Positions 1 to 9,911 of a stretch of 64,000 nucleotides of DNA are shown here, piece after piece (the stretch's first letter is position 1; each line of letters starts with the position of its first letter). This DNA is from Fragum whitleyi. Its lineage: Eukaryota > Mollusca > Bivalvia > Cardiida > Cardiidae. The notes beneath the pieces are model-generated. The model saw only the letters and a program-made list of their open reading frames with translations, had not been told where the DNA came from and ran no database searches. The stretch spans positions 4,525,501-4,589,500 of the forward strand of contig OX411552.1 of assembly GCA_948146395.1 (NCBI GenBank). The letters run 5' to 3'. The position numbers and the translations under genes are program-made.

Positions 1-1961
1 AGTAAAATCTTAATTTCAGCTTAATACCATTCCAAAAAATATTTTTTGAAAATAAAATGATTTCTAAATAATGATTTTGTCTATGTAGTTAATGTTAATA
101 TTTTCGCATTATCCGTTCTTAAACACGAGGGGTGATGGAGGCTGTTCAATAGTAAGTAAATGTAAATGTCAACATATATAGTAAAAACACGTGGTTTTAT
201 ACTAAACTTTTGACAGATGAAATGTCCATTATTCCTTATTTGGACATGCTAATTACATGTAGCATATCGACGGTCATGTTATCTCATGGGGTAAGTTCAT
301 ATCGGACTCGGTTTCGACCCGAGTTAACCGGGATTCCATCAGAACGACCTCGGTTTCGACACTAGTGATATCATTTTAACCTTTCAACCTCGACGCTTCT
401 GATCCTGGGTCAGGCCGGTGTTATTTGGGTTCCAAAATGGCGTCGAAATTAGTGCACAACAATTTGATTACACAAAACAAATATTTTCTTTGACTTTAAA
501 AGGCAATTACTTTTTCTTATTTTATAAAGTATTTTGCACGAGTTTATCACATTTCTTAATGGAATAACGATATTTTATGGTTAATTAATTATTGTAGCGG
601 TAAATGTGAAGTTTGTTTACTACCACCAGTGGGTAATTCTGTTCACATGAATGCCCTTTCTGCGCATGCATATTACAGTCAATTTTAGATGATTACATCA
701 TCTAACGCGACTCCCGGGCTGCCATTTGAATTTCCCCATGTTAACTTAAATAGCACGCGATTTTTACCGTTAGTACTCGCCTTTTCATCAAGTTTTTCTC
801 GTGAAATTCCCAACTACTTCGTTTAATAATGCTTTTTGATTGGTCTTAACATGTAAATATAGGGTTCATCTCAGAATGAATAAAATCAATAATCAATTAT
901 CTGGTCAAACAGTTTCTGAAGGAAGAGAGAATATACACAGATTTGATATCCAACGGTAGCAAAAATCTAAGACAAACTTAATTATATTGAAAAACTCGAT
1001 TTTATAGTAATACAATTCACTTAAAATCTTACTCTTTTGACTCGGCCCCTATGCAAATCAGTACTATTTTTGGTTATACAATTCGCTGTTCCGTTTAATA
1101 CAGTAACAAGTAGGTATGAAATGCTGAAAGTTAATATGTAGACGGACGGACAAAATCATTATTTTACATTGAAAAATTCTGAAAAACAAAATTCGTCATG
1201 GTATTAGCTGGAAAAAATGATATGACAAGAAAAATATGCGTTTCATTAATTAATTTCTGAGATTTTCGGCGAAATGTTGGTCCATATAGAAGTCAAACGG
1301 ACTATACGTGTAACCATTGTATTGCCTAAAAAGCAAACGGAAAACCCTTTGAATTGTATTCAAGTAGTATGATTCAACTACTCTCTGTTCTTAGCAGCGT
1401 GAATTACGTCAGAGTTGGGGTTTTATTAGCCGTAAAATCGAGGTAATAATGTTTTTCATACATTTAATGAAAGATTTGAAACATTTAGACAACTGTTACA
1501 ACTATTTTATTGTGTTTTTTGCCACTTAGGTTGAAAGATTCGTTTCGTCGAATGCTCAAAATACACCTCATAATGTAAAACATTCATTACACTCGCTTAT
1601 GTTTCTCATGGAGGCGCAGGGGAAGGTTAGACTAGCATTGCGTCCAGTATTCAATGAGTTTGCAAGCATTGAAAAATGATACGTATCGTTCAGTGTTAAC
1701 TGTTATAGTTAGTAACAACGTGAAATTGATATTCGCCACAATCAAAACCATTCTAAATCGCTCACTCATCGATCAATTTATACATTACAAACACTTTCTC
1801 AACCCATCCCATAACATTAATTTCGGGCATCTAGATAAATTTCATATAAGGCTCTTTTAGAAGTAAAATACATGTGTATAAATGGTAAAACATAGGTACC
1901 AAACTGATATGTAAAACTCATAAGTATCCATAAGCTGTAAAGATTAATTCTTTACTTTCAG
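1..1961 (+). other. Upstream intron of the RGK-like GTPase gene
   Basis: This AT-rich stretch before the first recognisable GTPase exon is interpreted as intron. It ends in a plausible acceptor, a short T-rich run followed by AG at 1960-1961. No other exon was recognised. The exons coding the G1 (P-loop), G2 and G3 motifs must lie upstream of the window or be unrecognised here. A decayed family A MITE fragment lies near 1704-1860. The CTCGGTTTCGAC-like strings near 309-365 occur twice but form no clear element. Confidence 0.5.
1704..1860 (+). mobile_element. Family A MITE, partial and decayed
   Basis: The left terminal arm of family A is recognisable: AGTTAGTAACAACGTGAAA, then the stretch resembling ATCAAAACCATTCTAAATCG and CTCACTC. 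The copy fades after about 130 bp, and no central palindrome or right arm is visible. It lies about 100 bp upstream of the GTPase exon at 1962, inside the intron. Confidence 0.55.
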
Positions 1962-2154
1962 GATTCGGAAGATCACGAAATTGACCTGACGTCAGACGCA
2001 TATGTCGTTGTTTATTCCGTAATTGACAGAACGACGTTTGACGCCGCCGTACAGAGTCTTTACAAGTTACGTCATGTGTATGGGATTGACCGACCTATAA
2101 TACTTGTGGGAAATAAAATAGACCTTGTGAGAAAACGGAAGGTGAAAAGGAATG
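1962..2154 (+). CDS. RGK-type Ras-like GTPase, penultimate coding exon
   Basis: The exon reads DSEDHEIDLTSDAYVVVYSV, continues through an IDRTTFDAAVQ helix region, and ends in PIILVGNKIDLVRKRKVKRN. NKID is the G4 guanine-specificity motif (NKxD), and the DAYVVVYSV strand is the core beta strand before it. The exon follows AG at 1960-1961 and stops before GTGAGT at 2155, leaving one base of a split codon (phase 1). From family knowledge, RGK proteins (Rad, Gem/Kir, Rem, Rem2) bind the calcium-channel beta subunit and cytoskeletal regulators. The P-loop, switch I and G3 are not in this exon. Other Ras-like families with NKxD are possible, but the following exon favours RGK. Confidence 0.82.
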
Positions 2155-3661
2155 GTGAGTTCATTTCTCTTAAAGATGCTTTAAATTGCATCAGAGACTC
2201 AACAAATAAACGCACGAACGGTCCGAAGCATGGGCGATTGGGTACAGACGGCTCTGAAAGCGGTTACCTGGTAAGTAGTTGCTCTGATGAAATGTTCTGG
2301 CTAAACCATAATGAGAAACAATCTAACAACAACTAAAATACGAAATCACGACATATAGGGCGAGCTACAACGGAATAAGTTATTTGAATGGTTTTCATAT
2401 CAGAACGGTTACGGATTGTCTCCCTTTTTTGTAACACAATTTTCATGTTGCATTTACCTCCCCTGTAGAAGCTGATCAACCAATATGGACTTGTCGGGAG
2501 CATTAATCGTTTTAATGTTTCCATATTATATTAAAGGAAATGAAACAATGAATGGCGTGTGTTAGTTTTGTTCATAAGGTTTAAAGATCTGATAGATTTA
2601 GAAAAAAAGTCATCGTAAATCCTTAGCAAACGTCGATATGCACGAAAACGAAAGTAAAAATATTTGTTAACTAAAATTAGTTGCTTTTATTCTTAATAAA
2701 GTCTCTGAAGTCGTACCATATCCTTTTCGAGTCAACATTCAATTTCAAGTATTCTTCATTGTCTTGCCATTGCTAAAATACAAGTATAATCTGTACGGCT
2801 TTATTATACAATAAGTTACATCGTTAAATTGATATTCACCTCAATCAAAACCATTCCAAACCGCTCATTCAGCGTTCCATTCATTCATTCCAAACACTCA
2901 CTCTAACCATTCAAAAACGCTCAAACCCTTTGAAATCATAGAATCAACAACGCATTCAAAATACATTTGGATAGAGAAAAATCGATATTTCACTGACATA
3001 GTTCAAATTGCAAGCGTCTAATTTGTGTGCATATTCTATTAAAGGGAGGTAATCAATAACGCTAATTTTGTTCATTCTGAACAAAAGTTGCGATATAGGA
3101 TTACGTCCCATTAAACTCGCTCTTAACTCGCTCCACACACTCATTCAATTTCTTTCCCAAATCATTCCAAAATCATTCACCTTTTGGTTGAACAAAATTG
3201 GCGATATTGATTACCTCCCTTTTAATAACAAACGAATACAAGTTATACACATAGCTTCCTATTTCTTCAAGAACCTAAGAGACGCTAACAATATGAATTA
3301 TGTCAATGAAATCGCTATTTTTCTCTATCAAAATTAATTTTGAAATATTTTTTGATTCTATGTTTTTCAATGGGTTTGTGCGCTTTAGAATGGTTTGAGT
3401 GAGTGTTTGGAATGAATGAATGGATCAATGAGTGCGCGATTTAGAATGATTCAATTTTACGATGTAACAAACTGTATCTGTCTAACCAACCGGTTATATT
3501 TTAGATGTCTTGTCTTTTCTTGAGCCTACCCGATTGTTTTAGATGCATTGTCGATATGCCGAGCCTACTGTTTATTTCTTTAGATGTTATCTATCTGTGG
3601 AACCCACTATCAATATTTCAGATATATTATCTGTCTGTCGAACCTACTGTTTATATTTCAG
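2155..3661 (+). other. Last intron of the RGK-like gene
   Basis: The intron runs from GTGAGT to an AG at 3660-3661. It contains a composite family A MITE at 2812-3476 and, at its 3' end, a ~40-bp tandem repeat in which the acceptor itself is duplicated. Both flanking exons are phase 1 across it: G + AT gives an Asp codon. Confidence 0.7.
2812..3476. mobile_element. Family A MITE, composite head-to-head copy
   Basis: A plus-oriented copy runs from AAGTTACATCGTTAAATTG to about 3183 and includes the central near-palindrome (GGGAGGTAATCAATAACG ... AGGATTACGTCCC). It is joined directly to the second half of a minus-oriented copy that ends in TTTTACGATGTAACAAACTG TA. At ~665 bp it is longer than the usual ~440 bp, so it looks like two copies fused or one partly inverted and duplicated. 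Confidence 0.75.
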
Positions 3662-3703
3662 ATGTATTGTCTATCTGTCGAACTTACGACTGTTTTCATT
3701 TCG
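3505..3703 (+). repeat. Five-copy ~40-bp tandem repeat carrying repeated splice acceptors
   Basis: Copies start at about 3505, 3543, 3584, 3622 and 3662, with spacings of 38, 41, 38 and 40 bp. Each starts just after an AG (TTTTAG, TTTTAG, CTTTAG, TTTCAG, TTTCAG), with a first segment resembling ATGTATTGTCTATCTGTCGA. The fifth copy is the real start of the last coding exon. The exon's first ~25 bp and its acceptor have therefore been multiplied upstream. Only the copy at 3584 is in frame with the true exon (78 bp away). Confidence 0.8.
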
Positions 3704-3903
3704 AGACATCCGCCGCTCTGAACCACAACGTAGACGATATACTGGTGACCCTGTTAAAACAAATCCGTTATAAACTAGACCCCGAAAGGTACACGATGCC
3801 AGACTATACCCTGCCGGAAAAGGACGAAGAGGAAAAAGGCGGATTCTTGACGAAACTCTACCGAAGGTTGAGTCGAAAAGGACGACCGAAGTCGAAAAAG
3901 TGA
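3662..3903 (+). CDS. RGK-type Ras-like GTPase, last coding exon
   Basis: With the previous exon's last base this exon reads DVLSICRTYDCFHFETSAAL, then NHNVDDILVTLLKQIRYKLD and a basic tail to a TGA at 3901-3903. ETSA is the G5 motif, and the ETSAALNHNV then LLKQIR pattern closely follows vertebrate Rad/Gem, which have ETSAALHHNV then RQIR. The C-terminus is polybasic (FLTKLYRRLSRKGRPKSKK) without a CaaX box. That suits RGK proteins, which use basic lipid-binding tails, but the family's usual terminal Cys-containing motif is missing. Start choice: the acceptor at 3660-3661 restores the frame exactly (phase 1) and gives the expected spacing from NKxD to ETSA. An alternative in-frame acceptor at 3583 would add 26 residues. 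Confidence 0.85.
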
Positions 3904-5394
3904 AATATTGTGAATCGAAATTTTGCTTATCTATCACAGTATTTTGTTTTATAAAAAGATCATCCATTTGATTACTTGATAAATGAATTATTCAATTTTA
4001 TGAAATTTCATAATGAAAAAAAGTTCTTGACAGGTTCTAAATGTATCGTCAGAAAATGTACTCCTGTCAAAAGGTTACCTTAGTACTGTACTTTCTTTAC
4101 AAACGCACAGATTGACTTTCCAAAAACAAGTAATTAAGGAACATAAGTTTTGATATAGAAAGTATAGCATGAATGTTAAGATACCTGTACCAGAAAGAAA
4201 ACCGATCATATTAATAGTATGTCTGTTAAGAACCTATCATTTATCATAAATAAGTTACAGCACATGCAATGTTCATGAAGTAATTTTGTGTCAATCATAT
4301 CACGTATAATTGAAGCTTATGTTGTATGCAGATTATAAATTATCGTTGTCTTCAAAACTATTTATTGTATAAGGTCGAGAAAATAGTTTTTAAAACTTTT
4401 TCCTAAATTGACTTTAAAAAAACACGGAGAAAAAGAGACGAGATGTGTGACAAAGGGAAATTTCCATGCGGACGTTATTTTATATGTTGTTTAATGCAAT
4501 AGACTAACTATCGTTACAATGTATCAATGTTCACTTTGAAACAAGGTATAACAGAACTAAAATATTCGCATTTAAAACTTTCGGAAACAAAGTTTTTTTT
4601 GGTTTATACATGTTATACATGTATTTAGAACTATTCTTTTACGGTTGACAGTGAAATCGTCCGAGTTTTAAAATGATATGAACGCATGAAATAAATATCT
4701 AAAAGTTTCTTTTCGTATACATGTATATATATGCAGAAACAAACATATTCGTAGGCATTCAGTGTTTAGACGTGTGATCAATGTGTTGTGTACAAATAAT
4801 GAAATTGATATGAATAATTGAATTAAAATTTATGTTTTTGATCTGTCAAGTGTTAAAATTATCCTTTGTGTACCCTTTCAGTAGAGAAATTAACAAGATC
4901 TCCAGTAAGGCATGCCAAAGTCTATTCTTCCTTAACCCTTTGCTGTTTAATCCCTGCTTTTTACATGCCTGTGATTTTATAATTGAGAAAACATTGTGAA
5001 AAAAGAAGAAATTGTTTCTGACAAGCAATTTCTTCTATTTCCACACTATTTTCTACCCTACTGAATGGCTATTTTTCAAATTAAATCCACTTTAAATTTT
5101 CGTCTGCAAAAACTGAATTTGGACAGGTCCAATATTTTGTAAAACAGGAAAGGGTTAAACATAATATTCACTCATCAAAGAGCAGAACAAAGGCGGCAGC
5201 CTATAATGCCATTGTTTGACCAACTTTAGAGAACTGCTCAAGTGGCTGGGATCCATATCACCAAAAGGGATTGATAAAATCGTATACATTCAGAAACAAG
5301 CACCCCGTTTTGCAACCAATTTACAATATAATATCAGGTGCAGTGCCAAACATCCTCGATGATCTAAAATGGAATCCATTGCACAAAGACATGT
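3904..5394. other. 3' UTR and intergenic DNA
   Basis: AT-rich sequence after the GTPase stop codon, probably beginning with its 3' UTR. No strong AATAAA signal close to the stop was noticed. The stretch holds a family B MITE at 4932-5158. Apart from that I see no coding exon. Confidence 0.4.
4932..5158 (+). mobile_element. Family B MITE (piggyBac-like)
   Basis: It begins TTAACCCTTTGCTGTTTAAT and ends AAACAGGAAAGGGTTAA. TTAA at both edges followed by CCC/GGG is the pattern of piggyBac-superfamily elements, and TTAA would be the target duplication. The centre holds an AGAAGAAATTG...CAATTTCTTCT hairpin. At ~227 bp with no ORF it is a non-autonomous MITE. Other copies lie at 9169-9392, 58431-58657 and, diverged, 8457-8690. 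Confidence 0.8.
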
Positions 5395-5793
5395 TACAGT
5401 TAAAAACATCGTGAAATTAACATTTATGTCAATCAAAACCATTCCCAATAGCTCACTCAGCGCTCCAATCATTCATTCCAATCACTCACTCGAACCATAC
5501 AAAAACGCTCAAACCCATTGAAAAACATAGAATCAAAAACGTCATTCTAAATAAATTTCGATAGGGAAAATCGCGATTTCACTGACATAATTTAAATTGT
5601 AAGCGTCTCATAGGTTCTTCGAGCTTGAATGCATTTTTTTATTAAAGGGAGGTAATCATTATCGCTAATTTTGAACAAAATTTGCGATATAGGATTACCT
5701 CTCATTAAATTCACTCAACACTCGCATTCAATTTCATTCCTAAATCATTCAAAAATCATTCACCTTATCAATTTCATGATGTTGTTAACTGTA
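5395..5793 (+). mobile_element. Family A MITE, near full length
   Basis: Bounded by TACAGTTAAAAACATCGTG and CATGATGTTGTTAACTGTA with TA at each edge. The central near-palindrome is shortened because one arm of the loop is deleted (GGGAGGTAATCATTATCGC ... ATAGGATTACCTCTC). Confidence 0.85.
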
Positions 5794-5958
5794 GTAGGCC
5801 TGCTCTTTTTCACAATATGGTCTTTCAACATGTTGATGTAGATCCGTGACAATATTTAAAATCACATAAAAGGCAAACACGACACCACCACCACCTGGCT
5901 TTTCAAATCCCCCTAATTACAGCTGACTATATCAAATACTCATACTTCCCGAGAACTG

Positions 5959-6401
5959 TACAGTTAACAACATAGTGAAATTTACAAGATGAATGATTTT
6001 GGAGTTATTTCGGAATAAAATTGATTGTATGAGTGTGTGGATCGAGTTTTTAGTCGAATTAACGGGAGGTAATCCAATATCGCTAATTTTGTTCAGGATG
6101 AACAAAATAAGCGATATTTTTACCTCCCTTTCATAAAATATACGTATTGTTCTGTTTTTGTGTCTTCATGGACCAATCAGACATTTAAAAATCCACACCA
6201 GGCGCTAAAATTGTAGAACAATCTAAACGGACGATTTAAATGTTGATCGTTTTGAACGATTTCTAAATGCTCTAAAGATTTCGGAACATTTTTGATTGAT
6301 TTAAGTGAGTGTTTGAAATGAATGAATGCAGCGCCGAGTGAATGATTTAGAATTATTTTGATCGGAACGAGTGTCAATTTCACGATGGTTTTAGCTGTTT
6401 A
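5959..6401 (-). mobile_element. Family A MITE, subfamily with a diverged second half
   Basis: Starts TACAGTTAACAACATAGTG and ends near TTTCACGATGGTTTTAGCTG. The central palindrome is intact (CGGGAGGTAATCCAATATCG ... CGATATTTTTACCTCCC). The second half (GATCGTTTTGAACGATTTC...) belongs to a subfamily also seen at 21860, 39274, 43600 and 54598. Confidence 0.8.
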
Positions 6402-7409
6402 ATACAAACGGTGCTTTTCTGGATCCCATGTAATTGGTCGAGGTCAACGCCATCTGACCACCAACAAATAAGGCCGCCTCCAAAATTAAACAAAATGAAA
6501 AAGAAAAAAATGATGGGCAGCCGTAGTAACGCAGTCACATCGCCCCTAATGCGAATATTTGAACCTGTGCATGACAATTTCATCAATTTGACATGTGCGT
6601 GAGTTTCAAACATGGAGCAGCCTAATCAGCTTCATGGTACAATTACAAGAATGCACGTCTATTTAAAGATACTTTGATGCCCTATCTAAGCACACAGTGC
6701 AAAGTGAAGACTCTTGCCTGATTTACAATTATTTGTGTTAAATTGATATGTATATTATCATGTTGAAATTCGTGCAAATAAAATATGTTTAAACCAAATG
6801 AAGACTCTTGACAGACTGTGTGGGTGCACAGGCTGGTCGAAGTCTTTGCTTGGCGCATATTTGAAATTGTTGGATATGTCACCCAAAGGATCATTTTTGA
6901 TATGCTTAAATTGTAAATTGACTTAAATGGTAACAAACAATGCTAAATGACATTTTATTTCGGTTTGAATAATTGATGCGATTGGTCAACTAATTTTTAA
7001 ATGACATCAGTGATCTCTTAGTAAAAACGAACAACCATATTGGTTTGGAATCAATACATCGTCTGACTCATATCAATTCAGTTCGCTTTTTCTATACTTT
7101 CTAAATTAACTAAGTTTAGTCATTCTAGCTTACAATGGAACAAGAATTGTGGTAGGGGGATTGTTGAAAGATAGACGCGGGTCAAGTGATAAATAATTTC
7201 ACTAAATTTGTAAACAAACCAAAACAACACCACTTTCTTTTTCAAAAATACAGTCAAAGTTAATATTTCTTACATCAAAAGGCACATAATAACTAGGCTT
7301 TAAGCGCGCGGAAACTTCACATTTTTATATATACAATGTATATAAAAAGAGCACACTAGATGTCCGGCCATAGCTATGTAAAACTATGAATAAATAAAGC
7401 TGAAAATGG
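6402..7409. other. Non-coding stretch with a diverged foldback repeat
   Basis: Part of this interval (about 6560-6892) resembles the foldback element at 14486-14723. Shared strings are GAAGACTCTTG...CAGACTGTG, a GCACAGGCTGGTCGAAGTCT-like stretch and TTTGAAATTGTTGGATATG. Near 7316-7350 there is a short palindrome (TTTTTATATATACAATGTATATAAAAA). No coding sequence was recognised. Confidence 0.45.
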
Positions 7410-7851
7410 TACAATTAAAGACATCGTGAAATAGACATGGTGAATGATTTGGAATGATTTAGGAATAAAATGAATGAGTGTGTGGAGCGAGTTTTGAGTG
7501 AAATTAATGGGAGGTAGTCCTATATCGCAAATTTTGTTCAGGATGAACAAATTTTGCGATATTGATTACCTCCCTTTAATAAAATAATTATGCAAGTACT
7601 ATGCACAGTTTCCTCTTTTTTCAAGAACCTATGAGAAGCCAACAATTTGAATTATGTCAGAGAAATCATATTTTTTCTCTTTCAAAGTTTAATTTTGAAT
7701 GACGCTGTTGATTCTATATTTTTCAATGGGTTTGATCGTTTTTTGAATGGTTTGAGTGAGTGTGTGGAATGAATGAATGGAGCGTTGGGTGAGCGATTTA
7801 GAATGGTTTTGATTGAGGTGAATGTCGATTTCACGATGTAAATAACATTTA
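7410..7851 (-). mobile_element. Family A MITE, full length
   Basis: Begins TACAATTAAAGACATCGTG and ends TTTCACGATGTAAATAACA. The core palindrome runs from GGGAGGTAGTCCTATATCGC to GCGATATTGATTACCTCCC around a TTTTGTTCAGGATGAACAAA loop. Its ~440 bp length matches the best copy at 43141-43580. Confidence 0.85.
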
Positions 7852-8363
7852 AATCAGTTAATTATTTAAACGAATCATTTTATTCTATGTTGTTCATCAT
7901 TTAAGGAGCAGAAATTTACGCTGGAATTAACAAAAGTAGGCATTATATCTAAACACGTTTTTGTTCTAGAAGGAATTTATGCCCGTTTTGTATGCGTGTT
8001 TTGGTACATAATTTTGCCCCTTTCGTAAAATAAACGAAGGCATTTGATATTTAAATCGCATTTTCTTTAAACGCGAATTTGAAAGTGGTCATTTTCGAAT
8101 GCATCGATTGCTGTGAATGATCTACGTACATTCAGTGCTATTAATAAGGTTATGAACCTTAATATCCGTGAACTTAAATGACCTCGTTTAACTTTCAACA
8201 CCATCTTTTTAATGAATAAGATGGGAATCTAATATTGACTTTCCTTTAAAGACGGCAAGATTTATTGATAGAAAACAGAAATCCTTACCACACCTTGATG
8301 TTCGTACCCCATGGTCAGTGTTTGACTCATTACTAGACAACATTTTTTAGAATTGGTCATTCA
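7852..8363. other. Intergenic, nothing recognised
   Basis: AT-rich sequence between two family A copies. No exon, tRNA or repeat family was recognised. Confidence 0.3.
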
Positions 8364-8876
8364 GTTAGAAACATCGTAAAATTGACTGGTTGAATGATTT
8401 TTGAATGAATTTTAAACATAATTGAATGAGTGTGTGGAGCGAATTTAGGAAGATATTAAACCTTTTCCCAAACAAGACCTGATTTTTACGTCCCTGGTGG
8501 AATGGGCTTGAGAAAACATTGCGACAAAAGAAGAAACTGCTGATGACCAGCAGTTTCTCCTTTTGTCCCAATATTTCTTATGCCATTTTTACACAAGTTC
8601 TATCTTTAACAACCTCTATTTTGTCATTTTTGGCAGATTTTGAAGAGGATGACCCTAAAATTTTGCTGTTTTGGGAAAGGGTTTAGGGAAAAAATGCATG
8701 ACGCTAATTTCATCCAACTTGGAAATGTTGATCGTTTTGATCGATGTCGAATTATTTTTAACGATTTCGGAGCATATTCGAGTAATTTGAGTCAGTTCTT
8801 GGAATGAATGAATGGAGCACTGAATAAGTCATATAAATTAGTTTTGATCGAGTGAATGTCAATTTCATTATGTTAC
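8364..8876 (-). mobile_element. Family A MITE interrupted by a family B element
   Basis: The left part begins CAGTTAGAAACATCGTAAAA and reaches the GAGTGTGTGGAGCGAATTT landmark near 8445. The right part resumes near 8695 and ends TCAATTTCATTATGTTACTTACTG TA. The sequence between them is a diverged family B element, so B inserted into A. Confidence 0.75.
8457..8690 (+). mobile_element. Family B MITE, diverged, nested in family A
   Basis: The ends resemble TTAAACCTTTTCCCAAACA and TGTTTTGGGAAAGGGTTTA, with a middle hairpin AGAAGAAACTGCTG...CAGCAGTTTCTCCTT. It differs clearly from the other three B copies, in both the loop bases and the right half, so it is either an older copy or a separate subfamily. 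Confidence 0.65.
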
Positions 8877-9168
8877 TTACTGTAATGGACAGACAACTGA
8901 CCTCGCGCCTTGATCTCCGTTCGGACAGCAGTCAGGTACATGTACATTTTTTATTTCAATGGGATTCATCTGCAAAGACACAAAAATCTTTTAATAGAAT
9001 TTGGATGCAAACTTTGTTAAAGGGAGGTATTTTTATTGCTATTTTTGTTTTATCTTGAACAAAATAAGCAATATCATATTTTCTCCCTTTAATTTCAAGC
9101 AACAATTACTCATAGCATCCATTTGATAACATTAAGACTTTTTTCAAACTCGTTCACACTGTTAATTT

Positions 9169-9392
9169 AACCCTTTGCTGTTTAATCCCTGCTTTTTACG
9201 TGCCTGTGATTTTATGATTTAGAAAACGTTGTGAAAAAAAAAATTGCTTCTGACAAGCAATATCTTCTATCTACACACTATTTTCTACCCTACAGAATGG
9301 TTATTTTTCAAATTAAATCCACTTTAAATTTTCGTCTGCAAAACCTTTGAATTTGGACAGGTCCAAAATTTTATAAAACATGAAAGGGTTAA
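9169..9392 (+). mobile_element. Family B MITE (piggyBac-like)
   Basis: Begins TTAACCCTTTGCTGTTTAAT, ends AACATGAAAGGGTTAA. The central hairpin is partly degraded (AAAAAAAAATTGCTTCTGAC...). Otherwise it is nearly collinear with the copy at 4932. Confidence 0.8.
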
Positions 9393-9524
9393 TGATGTTC
9401 TAAACTTTGGCATTGTACCATGGTAGGAGCAAGTATGTAGAGCTATATGAAGCTTCGTAGACCTATGTGGGATAGCAGCTAGAGATTAGGAAAGGATTTA
9501 AATGAAGTACTTGCGTGAGAAATA

Positions 9525-9625
9525 CCAGGAATCCATTGTAAAGAAGCCAAGCCGCCGCGATATTTTTGAAAGAATGTTGAAATCAGCGTAAAACTCCATT
9601 CAGAACAAACAAATCGATTTTCAGA
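9525..9625. repeat. Dispersed repeat fragment shared with 21687-21785
   Basis: The string ACCAGGAATCCATTGTAAAG, then GCCGCGATAT and GTAAAACTCCATTCAG, recurs in similar form at 21687-21785 and its duplicate at 28630-28730, where it ends in a (CAAT)n-like tail. I recall similar sequence as common in bivalve genomes. The class is not certain. Confidence 0.5.
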
Positions 9626-9911
9626 AACAGCGACCTGTGCCTTCTGCTTCATTAGGCTGTTAGTGCTGAAGTTTTCTTCCGGGGTTCTGAGCCGAAGCAT
9701 GCTTGTTTCGAAAATATGTAAAAAAATGTTTTTTAAGCTTTTGCAACAATCTGGGGAGACAAACAAAACAACATCACTAATAACGACAAAAAATGAAATG
9801 TGTATGATATACTCTACACCTTCGAGCGAACATTTAGCTCAACATCTGTGCAGCCTGCCACGCAGCTTTGAGCGTGAAGAATATTCCCTATTTGACTGAA
9901 GACACTTTAAG

